From contig JAJEKV010000028.1 in the NCBI GenBank assembly GCA_021234155.1, positions 6,207,637-6,271,636 of the forward strand: DNA of 64,000 bases, given 5' to 3'. How positions within the stretch are numbered: the stretch's first letter is position 1; the number at the start of each line of letters is the position of its first letter. Source of the stretch: Isoetes taiwanensis. Taxonomy: Eukaryota; Streptophyta; Lycopodiopsida; Isoetales; Isoetaceae. The notes beneath the pieces are model-generated. The model ran no database searches and had not been told where the DNA came from. It saw only the letters and a list, made by a program, of their open reading frames with translations. Positions 54,594-64,000 of this stretch are shown here, piece by piece. Made by a program: the position numbers and the translations under genes.

Positions 54594-57500
54594 AGATCAC
54601 CGTAGTGGTCTCATCATCTAAATAACAACGCATGCAATCCATACCAAGCATAGGTTGCATGCGCATTAATCTTAACTACACATGAAACTAATCTAAACAC
54701 AAATCGACATGCCCGAGCCAATTTTTTTTTTCCTCCCTTAATGCATGTGATTAACATAATTACCCTAAGGTAATATTTATGAATTAACATTATCATAGTA
54801 TCGGATACATTACTTCCGATAGTACAATTATATTTACTCTAAGCTTTGCAATATTTAACGACTTTTAGATCGCGATTATTTAAACAATAACCCCGATTTA
54901 GACCTATTGTATTATAGACGTGGTTTTAATTATCATACACAAGAATTAGATGTGCTTCTTATTCTCTTCCTTGGGTCCCGATTACCCTTTGGAAGTATAT
55001 CCCTAAGATGCACTTAAGTATATCCTAATTCTATTTTCTATTTATATTTATAAGGACCTATAGCTATCCTTGAAGGAATTGCATCCTTTAAAAAGGATTA
55101 ATTAACATGCTACTTCACATTATCGTTGTTATTTAACTTATTTCCCTATGATACATATACGCACAACAATTTCTATGCAGCTTATTAGGGTCTACATTTA
55201 ACTTATCAATAAGACACATTAAGGCTTATAATACATGCGCATACCTTACCTAAGGCTAAAACGCATCCACTCATTGATTGGGCGTCGAGTAGTTTGGAGG
55301 TGACTTGGTCGCTCATTGCTCCCATAGTTTTGCTCCACTTCGTTGGTGTAGTTCACTACTACGTCGGTCCTCGCCGACGCTGAAGGCCTCCCCGAGCTAT
55401 CTATCTATCTATCTTACGCTCTATTAAACCCGGCCATTGCGGAGTGAACTCTATTCTACTCGATCAATTGGTTGCAAGTATGCTTCAATCATAAGATTGA
55501 GCCCTCCCACTTTCTTCGAAAAGAAAATGGTCATGCACCCCTTCAATGACATTGCACACAACGTCATATCTATTCTCTCCCCTTAAGAGGTTATAATGCT
55601 TCTTCTTACTTAGCGCATTAAGTTACTAGCCTTAGCTAACATCTATAACCATCTAAGATGGATGCACATATTATGTTATCATTTATTTCAATATAATTAT
55701 GGGTTATCTACTTAGTTAGAACAATTCTAAACCACAAGGTTTTGTCATGACGACAATTCCTTTTGTCTCAAAAAGACTATTTGATTACTATAATTCTTAT
55801 TTTAGATGTACCTTGCATGTACTATTATTTTATTATTCTAGAGATTCCCCTTTCTTAGTTATTTAAACTCTCTTGGAATATTCCTACCAATCGAATTGAT
55901 GTCATCGTAAACAAGTTGGCCTGGACTTGTTAGATTACTTCTTTTCTTTCTGTTGGATTATTCTTTTGGAGATACTAGATTTATACATGGTCAACAATTA
56001 TCCTAGTAGTGATTCCTTCTTAGCGAGGGAGATCAATCTCACCAAGTGGTTTCAATACGTTGGATGTCCGTTAACAATCGTGTATAATTTTAGTTACTCC
56101 TATCGTCTCCTTCCCAATTGGGCAATCCTTTCAACGAGAATATCCTAATTGCCTTCTATCCCCATATGGATGTTACCATCCATACATTTAACCTACTAGG
56201 CCCCATGGCCTTAGATCTTTGAGCTTGCTAGAAGCTCATCCGCCAAGTTACGCTTGAAGGAGCAAGGTAACGTTCTTCCGAAGTCGCCGATACTTCCGCC
56301 TCTCCTTGGCGGTGGCTCCTCTTTGATGTAGAGGTTGACTTTGTTCGCTAGAAGCCTCTTATTGCTTTGTGGCTTGATGGTGTAGTTGATCATTTGAATC
56401 TTGCATGCCGCTTTTCAAATGCCCGAAGTGGCGCTTGTTGAAAGAGATCTTTCATCTTGAACTCTTTGTCTTGGCGGCTAAAGGATGACTCGTATCCGAT
56501 ATTGTTTCTTCGACTCCATCGATGTCTCATACGTCCGAGTCCTCTTGTCGCTATCGTGTTGCCCGAAGAGTGTTGACGATGTTGATTGCTTCACCCCTGC
56601 AACTTGCATGACATCTCTTCCTTTGATCTGTTACGCTATGGGAGGGAAGAAATAACAAGGGAACTATACATGCACAACATATAGCTTACATAATTACAAT
56701 TACTACTAGAGCTATTAGGTCTCCCTTGTGCCTCCCTTCGAAGTTGGACACCTACTCCTTGGCAATGTCATCGGTGTTCCTCCCGGTGCAATGGTGTTGA
56801 CGATCTATATCCTCCTATTTGTACGTCGGCTCGTACTCCGGGGTAACTTGTTGATATACTTGGGCCCTCCGATGTTTGTCGGCTATGGTACAACCGCTTT
56901 GCATCACATTCTAACTAAGGTGTGCTTGTCGTTGATGCTTCGACATTTCAGTCTGCTTCTTGATCCTCGTTTCGGCAATAATTGTTCCCCCTTCATGATA
57001 CTTGAAGCTATTTGAAGGCGTCTCTTGAGGTCGTGTCGCCGATTCCTTTGGCTATACTCCTCACGAGTTGTTCTCTTCTGCAGTTGTTCTTTGAATCGTT
57101 CATCCTTGGGTTCACCAAGTTGCATCCAAGGCACGTGCAAGTCATCGGCTCGCCTCACCTAGTTGGTTCTCCATCGAGCTTCCAAACTTCTTCGTTTGAT
57201 CCCCTCGATCACATGGCTTGGACGTTGTCACGTTCCACAGTGCTATGCCGTCTTCTTGTCTTGAGGTACCCTCCGGTGACTTTGATTGTGCTTTCGTCGG
57301 TTTGATCCTCCGCCTGCAGGGAAGCTTCGTGGAAGAAGTCGGTTTGCTAGCACTTCTCCAGCTTTTCAGTTCCCGACCTTTGTCCTTCTATGCATTTCGG
57401 TCTCTTTGGCAAGTAAGGCATCATGACTCTCCTCCCCGATGGCTCTGGTTGTCCGGGGATGATGGATCCTTATCTCTGCTGCTGCAGCTTGACCCTTATG

Positions 57501-59600
57501 TTGAAGAGGTACCTGCCTTTAGATATACTCTTGTCGTTGAATAGCCCGGCTATTATCTTGGACTCTCTTTTTCGCCGAAGGTGCTTCGGTTGCTATCCTT
57601 GTCGTTGAGGCCGAATGCTTCTACCTTGGGCGTTTGGCGTGCCACATGTCGGGAGATATGGTGAAGCTTCTTCTCTTCTAATTCTTGGTAGGAGTACCGT
57701 GAAGCCATCACCTAGTTGTTGGGGGCATATCTCCTCATCGCGGTGCCTTTTCGTAGTGCATCTCCATCTAATACACGTGTCATAGCGCATCACCCTATAT
57801 TACCACAAGGTGGGATTATGGTCGTCGAGATGTTGCCTTCTTAGTTGGCTCGTTGATGTCGGGGTGTTCCTCCTTCCATTGTTGAGGCCACTCATGTCAT
57901 AAGTTCGCCAAGTCCGCCACGCGCTACAAGAGGTAGTGTTGCGTCCCTCGACGATGTCCCGGTGCCGGCGTTGATGATCTTGACATGATCGGTGTTGTCT
58001 CTTATTCTAACATTGGGTGGCCGCGGTCTTACCGCTTGAGGGCATTTCCGGGTGTTTGGAGTCGAAGGTTTGCTTGGGCTCGTCGTTCTCCCTCGTACTT
58101 GCTCTTCCATTTTGATCTTGGGCTATAGTTGTGCTTCCTCGCTTACTCCTTTGGTAGTCGGGTGAAGGAGCTTCCCCTCGATCTAAAAAGCGCTAAATCC
58201 AAGTAAACATGACTTTAAACTCATGTTTCTCCACTATATATGTGGACATCATAGATATACAATAGACATATACGCATTTACATTGGGATTTTAATTCATC
58301 CACTTTTGCAAAACAACTACGAAGATCTACCTAATTATTTATACTCCTTTAGGTTTCCCTTCCTCGATCGCGTTTGATCCTTTCGGTTTTCTTTGCATCT
58401 TCTTCGTTACGGTTGACTCAGGGATTCCTTGAGATCTTGCTACTATTGTTGAGCTTTATGTCCGATCCGAGCTGATCACCTCAAGTTCGCGAAGAGTGTT
58501 CGTCGATGTGATCCCTTGAAAAAGCTGCTCCTCCTTATTGTGTAAGTTCGTTAGCGAGGAATGCGGTGACCGCCACGCCCCTACATGCGGTGTCGTTGCA
58601 AGATTGCTGATTTGCGGTGCCATTGATCGAGCTTGAGTAGGGTCACCGCTGCTGCGGTCGGGGCATTCTTGAATATCTTGACTCGGAGATCGTGGTCGAT
58701 GGCGGTGTTGTCATTCCTCCGCATGTTGAATTTACGAGTGCGACTCTGTTGCTTGGGCTTTGCTTCATTCCGAGGTGGCTCTCCCATTGCCCGAAGTGTG
58801 GTCATCTCCCTTGCCCCTACCATGGCTCCTTCCGGTCGCCTTTATGTGATTTGTACTGCTGGCTAGGTCGCTCCTCCGTCCCTTTGGGTCCTCACCATTC
58901 GAAGTCTCGCGACTCCTTGGCTGACGTAGTAAAGCCGTCCTTCCTTTGGTTTCTAGGTGTTCCCGGGTCCGAATTCCCGTGGAGCGTAATATTCTCCTCC
59001 TTGATCTTGCCCCTAGTGCTGATATAGGCCTTCAAGTTGGAGATGTTCCTTCCCCGATATCGTCTCCTCCCCTCATGGTCTCCTACTTTTGGAACGGATG
59101 AAAGTTCTTCTCGGCTGGTGCAAGGGAGCCGGAAGCTCGTCCCCGATTAGCCTTAGGTGCTTTGTTGTTGCTTAGCTTGGTTGCTTCTTTTTCCGACGTT
59201 GCATGACATTAAAAGCTTGAGTTGTTGGGCTGCAAGGTCGTGGTGGTCTTCCCTGCCGGTTTCTATACCCGTGTCACCATGACTTCTCTCCTCGACGGAA
59301 GATTATGCCCTCGGCCCTAGCTCGTGATGCTAACGCGACATCGATGCCTAACATCTTCCCCGCACTGTATTTTGTTGTCTCGCGTTCTTCCATTTGAAAC
59401 TCATGTCGTCGAAGTTGGTGAAGGCGTTGAGATCCTCTTTCTCGATGTGAGCTCGTGGGCGTGGTAGCCGAGGTTGACATCTAGAACATTCTTGGTGCCG
59501 TTGGTTACCAATATTCTTCCCATTTGATGGAGATTGATGATAGGTCGGTGGTGTCTGTTCTACTCGTTTGTCGGTTGAGGTGTTTGTCGTTGTGCTTCCC

Positions 59601-61890
59601 CTCTTGGGTGCTGCCTTTTTTCGTCTCCTCTCCTTATCTGTTTGTGCATTGACTGGGACCTTGATGTCTTCAAGAAGTTAAGCCTTTTAGCTCGTCTGTG
59701 GCTCGCCCCCGCCCTTCCAAAGCAACGCTGTATCCTAGAGTCTAAGAGTCTACTTGAAGGGCTCTCCTACAATATTCTTCGGCTCTATAAGCAAGCAAGA
59801 TGGCTCGAAGCGGCGGCATTACTAGAACATATCTATAATCTACAAGTCTATGGACATTAGGGCGTGTGGTATGGCATGACATAAGGGTTGTTTTGCAAAG
59901 CCCTCATGGTGTTTGAGGTATACTCTAAGGTCCTAGCAAAGTTGGTTTGGGGGGGGTCCAATCTCTACACATGGAATGACTTGGGCAGCTCTAGGCTCTA
60001 GCTCCTTTCTAGGTATCCTGGCAATAGGGAGTGTCAATGTGGCGGCTATATAAGTCAAACTCTATTAGAAGGACACAGAATTAGGTCAAGGTTTATGCCT
60101 TTGGCTCGAGCAGAGGTGGTGTACCAACAGTTGGACTTGGGTTGCTATGCTAAGGTCTAGATGACTATAACAAAGGGGTGTTCCTGAGCACTTCTACCTA
60201 GGAGTAAGGCATCAGCTTCGAGCCGAGAGCAGTACTTGCGAGCTACTAATGGGGTATGCTTCTATCTACAAACAAACTACAGTTTGGGAAAGCAATTCAA
60301 GGGTTTCATATATATTCAGGCTACTGTCATAATGTTGTTTATTTGAAATGGGGAGAGTTCGTGGCTTCCTTCATGCGGCTCATCTGTATATGAAAATAAG
60401 AATATATACTCTGCAATTCTACATGTTTTTTCAATTTTATATAAGTTGATAAAATCTTTACTCAATGTATAATCCGAACAGAGACCAGAGATCAGGTAAT
60501 GAGGTTTATCTATGTTACTTTGTTGTGAAATAAAAATGCTTAATTCATTTCTTTATCTCTGCACACAAACTCTCTAGTTGATGGATAATGTAGACTTTCC
60601 TTCTATATTGATAATATAATGCATTTTCTCTTGTCTTAATCTCTCATGTTTTATATGATTTTCTAGGTGACATTGGAATTTAACAAGCATGCACAATATT
60701 TAGACTTCTTACATTTTTTCCCATCAAGTACTTGTTATAGAGACAACACTTCAACCCAAATGTTAAGAGAATCAAATCTTTTATAAAAGATTCACTGTGA
60801 ATCTGTGAATCAAACCTTTTACTATGAGCATTAAGAAAATATCGTTTCTATCAAATACATCTACGTATAGAAGAATCACCTCTTACTGGTAATTCCAGCG
60901 TGGAAATGCTACCGACGTCCCACACCAGAATCATAGGTAATAGGTGATTCTTAAAACATGAAAATCGATTAGGGTTCATTTTGTGGGCATGCGAAATTTT
61001 ATGAAAATGCAAGGCAAATCTTCTGGAATGCAGGGTATGTCTTTCTGAATACAAGTAATTCTTGTGGAAGGGAGGGTAAAGTGGGTGGAGTGCAAGTAAA
61101 TTTTCGGCGACCACGAGAGCATGGTGGAGAAGTGGAGTGGAGAAGAGAAATGCAGATTTGTGATAAGATTGGGGGGAAAAAACTATGCCAGATGTCACAA
61201 TTTGATTGAAGGAGCAGAATGAAGCCTAACCAGGATATTTACTGTTCAAGACATTTTTGTATTATTATTTCTTCTAGAAATAAAAGTGGATTATTCCAAA
61301 CAGTGTGTAGACATGGTCACATCACAAGAGTTCAAATTAGGCAGAACCTTGAAAACCTCAACATTGATACCAACTCAAACATATGCAAAGAAGGGCAACC
61401 TTATGAAGCTGCCAACCGACAAAGCAATTCATCAACATGCTTTACCACATATTATAGCTACATATATAAGATTACATAACACAAAATGATTGCTCATCAA
61501 ACTCATTAACATGCAATCTCCTTATCGGGGATTCCCTGCAATAGAAATTGCATTTTAATGTTGAAGCAAAGTACCTCTTTTGAAGCAAAGTACTGGGGGT
61601 GAATTTAAATTGCTCAAGATTTATATGTCATTGGAAGTGTTAGAAAAGTTGATTGAACGAAATGATGGCATGGGCATATGTGCGCAGCGGCGCTACGATA
61701 AATTTCTTGTATATATCACTAATATATATACAGGTATTAGATGTGTGGTTTTGTCATCCCATGGGCATGTTGTAAGTTCTATCTTGCATTCCGGAAGGGG
61801 AAACCATGCTGACTCGCAAAACGCTGCGGCATGGAGGGCAAATCCACTAGAATGGAGGGTAGATCTATCAAAATGCTTCCTACCATAATG
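59601..61890. other. Anonymous intergenic sequence
   Basis: Short frames only (for example 59642-59860 and 60851-61198). No RNA gene or element end was seen. 60300-60850 is AT-rich. Confidence 0.45.
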
Positions 61891-61894
61891 GTTG

Positions 61895-62325
61895 TGTCCG
61901 GGATGTGGTATATCCGGCCTGTTTTGGTGGTATATCTGGCCACCTATTATCATCCACTGTGGACACAGTTTCAAGCCCATAACCAACTGTTCTTGGCCAT
62001 TTTTGATCGATTCGGCTCTATCTAAGCTCAAATTCTTCCTCTCTTCATCAATCTAGTGTTAGAGAGGCAGGGAAAGGGATCGGAAGGGCTTTTGAAGCAG
62101 TTCAAGCTGTCCACGGAGCTGCAAGAATGACGACCAAAGATCTTGGTCCCGTGCACGCAATTTCGCGCCTGGTTTTTTTGCTGGAAATACCACGTTTTGA
62201 CTGGATATACCATTTTTTGGGTCGGATATACCACTCTTTTTTGCCCGGATATACCACTTTTTTTACTGAATATATACCACTTGGCTGATAATGGGTGGCC
62301 GGATATATCACATCTTGGACTCTAA
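61895..62325. mobile_element. MITE-like block of GGATATACCAC motifs
   Basis: The left end TCCGGGATGTGGTATATCC and right end GGATATATCACATCTTGGA are inverted; CACCTATTATC on the left pairs with GATAATGGGTG on the right. Between 62195 and 62310 the motif GGATATACCAC or variants recurs four or five times. No coding capacity. It lies about 1 kb upstream of the kinase gene. Confidence 0.55.
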
Positions 62326-63332
62326 ATACGGGCGTCCAGCTTTAGGCGCGCGGAGCCCTGTTGACATTCCAGGAATGGCAAGTACATTTCCATTGCTGAA
62401 ACATGAAGAACAGTTAGGTGCATTCCAGCTGGCCAGAATGCAAGGTAAAAGCTCAATGTCGGGGTAAAATCTTGACGCCGCTGCTTTTTGGTATGTTAAC
62501 ATTCTTGCAAAGGAAATGCGCCACATGGCAAGGCGCAATTGGCGATAAGGCTGGAATGCAACTAACTGTTTTTGACGTTATGTGGAACCGACTGCTGGCG
62601 GTAGCCAGTTGCCCCTGCCAGTCCGGAATCCATTCACAGTTACGGTTCCACGACGTCAAGGAAAGGCATACCGAGTAATACAGTTTTCTTTTAGATCTGA
62701 AGCTATGACGTCCACGAAGTCGAAGCTGAGGCATCCAGAAAAGATATCTTCGGTGAGGCATCCAGAAAATACATCTTTAGCAAAGCTCCGTTGGCCTTGA
62801 ATGGGCTGCCTTCCAGCTGCTCCGTTGAATGAGCTCCCTTCCGGCTGCAACGAACCGGCTACAACAGGTCATGCCAGAATGGTGCAGCTACATTCCATTC
62901 TTGGATAGAATGGTTGCCACGCGGCAGTCAGCCATTGGTTCTCAAACCGGAATGCAAACCAACTTTCCTTGACGTGAACCAAAACAAGACATTTTGCAGT
63001 TGTTTTTTTCTTTGGCTTTTATGTTTTTTCCCGCCGTAGAATTCTTACGGGCAGGGGATTTCTCACTCCAAAAAGGTACGCCAGCCCTGCTCCACTTGCA
63101 TGAAAATAGTCACTTGCATCCCACTTGGTCAGTCTTCAAATCCGTTCCTTCTTGCTCAGAATCGCCTTGCTTTCTCTTTTTTCTACAGCCTTATGCAGAG
63201 GGCCTAACCTGGTGGCGAGGAAACAAATCTTATGGTATAATCGGATGTTTGTGGATTTGAGATTAAGTCTGTGTGACCGTGTGTTACTTTGGGTCTTTTT
63301 TGGTAGTCGATCTGGATTCTTCTGTTACGAAT
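62326..63332. other. Upstream region of the SnRK2 gene
   Basis: No gene. A near-direct repeat GAGGCATCCAGAAAAGATATC / GAGGCATCCAGAAAATACATC lies at 62727 and 62755. No convincing TATA box is close to the start codon. A leader intron is possible but not demonstrable. Confidence 0.4.
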
Positions 63333-64000
63333 ATGGATGTGCCGGGGATGCACGATACCGATCGTTATGAGCTTGTCAAGGATATTGGGTCGGGAAATTT
63401 TGGTGTTGCTAGACTGATGCGGGACAAGAAGACTAGAGAGCTTGTAGCTGTGAAGTATATAGAAAGGGGCGAAAAGGTTCGTTACTTGCTATGGCGTGTT
63501 CGTAACTTACGTAGAGTTAATTTATGTGCTCGGGTTGAACTATACGGCATATCCGTGGCATATCCATCAGTGTCGTGTTTGAACAAAAAATACATGGTTT
63601 TTTTTTTTTGGGGACTTCGCATTTTACTGGGATCGGCTCGGGTGCTGCAGATTGACGAAAATGTGGAAAGGGAGATCATTAACCATCGGTCCCTACGTCA
63701 TCCTAATATTGTCAGATTCAAAGAGGCAAGTTGAATGATCTTTAAAATGCATTTGCCTGGAAATATAGCATGGAGGATAAATGTAGTTGAGTTTTATGTT
63801 CAGTGCAATTTGTGGTCCGTTTTGTGAACATGTTATGTGCTGGAAATTGGTGTGTCTGCTTCAGGTTATGGTGACGCCAACCCACTTAGCCATAGTCATG
63901 GAGTATGCAGCAGGCGGTGAGCTTTTCGAACGAATTTCTAATGTGGGGCATTTCAGTGAAGATGAGGTTTCTCCTGCCTTTCATATAGAAGATTGCTGTG
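63333..64000 (+). CDS. SnRK2 protein kinase, OST1/SRK2E-like, exons 1-3 (partial)
   Basis: Ser/Thr kinase of the ABA and osmotic-stress pathway (SnRK2 family, held off by PP2C phosphatases and acting on ABF factors, SLAC1 and others). Exon 1, 63333-63476, starts at [19 protein letters not shown] and carries the glycine loop GSGNFG (residues 19-24) and VAVK with catalytic Lys41. Exon 2, 63651-63725, has the helix C Glu56 (VEREIINH) and HPNIVRFKE. Exon 3, 63865-63966, holds [19 protein letters not shown] (hinge) and ends at SEDE, a usual SnRK2 border. Intron 1 is GT-AG (63477-63650). Intron 2 (63726-63864) starts GCAAGT and ends CAG, a GC-AG intron. Intron 3 starts at 63967 and the window ends inside it. 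The ATG matches the [12 protein letters not shown] start region of subclass III members. No damage is seen. Confidence 0.93.

Larger units (their letters stand above)
53583..59600 (-). mobile_element. Degenerate interior of the 51.8-kb LTR element
   Basis: About 6 kb. The first part (53.6-55.2 kb) is AT-rich; from 55.2 kb it becomes richer in CTT and GTTG on the plus strand, as expected for an A/G-rich minus-strand coding strand. Minus frames such as 58110-57892, 57158-56904 and 58823-58581 are Arg/Lys-rich but show no RT, RNase H or integrase motif that I can identify. It could be a large non-autonomous derivative or a strongly mutated copy. The right border is not defined. Confidence 0.4.

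Noticed and set aside
1-64000. CRISPR arrays, operons, ribosome binding sites or phage modules
   Set aside because: The window is eukaryotic (spliced kinase gene, plant retrotransposons); none of these were seen.

Overview
The window looks like intergenic DNA of a land plant nuclear genome. The only clearly functional host gene is the start of an SnRK2 protein kinase (OST1/SRK2E type) at the right edge, with exon borders at the usual plant positions. Everything else is repeats and transposable elements, many nested or decayed. The transposase family at 33-35 kb is, as I recall it, common in seed-free plants such as ferns and mosses, so a fern-like or other non-flowering plant is my best guess. 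That is inference only.

Layout. 1-1.5 kb: GAATCT-type minisatellite, degenerate direct repeats and a Helitron-like 3' end. 1.6-11.9 kb: a 0.65-kb duplication, then a tandem array of a ~3.37-kb unit (two full copies and one partial). Each full unit joins local sequence to a 0.62-kb piece whose only other copy lies near 43.5-44.2 kb. 11.9-15.6 kb: mostly anonymous sequence with a palindromic MITE, a repeat shared with 51 kb and an LTR relic.

15.6-40.1 kb is one three-level nest. The outer element is a Ty3/gypsy chromovirus on the + strand (RT2, 15576-17094 and 35888-40067). Its gag is split by an 18.8-kb DNA transposon (17095-35883) with matching terminal inverted repeats and a 4-bp target duplication. 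That transposon has on its - strand a multi-exon DDE-like transposase, and on its + strand an unrecognised gene plus an FCP1/NIF-type HAD phosphatase domain. An exon of the unrecognised gene is split by an 11-kb Ty3/gypsy element on the - strand (RT1, 17799-28847) with ~586-bp LTRs, an AAGCT target duplication and a ~4-kb extra region between integrase and the 3' LTR. A 227-bp Mutator-like MITE with a 9-bp target duplication sits in the gag of RT2.

40-51 kb: a mosaic of dispersed and inverted repeats, including a ~0.6-kb inverted repeat around 44.74 kb and a family (RepA) bearing a conserved hairpin and, in most copies, a G-quadruplex-type motif. 51.2 kb: a tRNA-like SINE head. 51.8-60 kb: a 1.73-kb LTR with polypurine tract and a long degenerate interior. 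60-63.3 kb: anonymous DNA with a MITE-like block of GGATATACCAC motifs. 63333-64000: SnRK2 exons 1-3, including a GC-AG intron.

The point of most interest is the DNA transposon: a TIR element combining a transposase with a host-type phosphatase domain, with both insertion junctions readable because the host gag and the interrupted exon each regain frame once the insertion and one target copy are disregarded.
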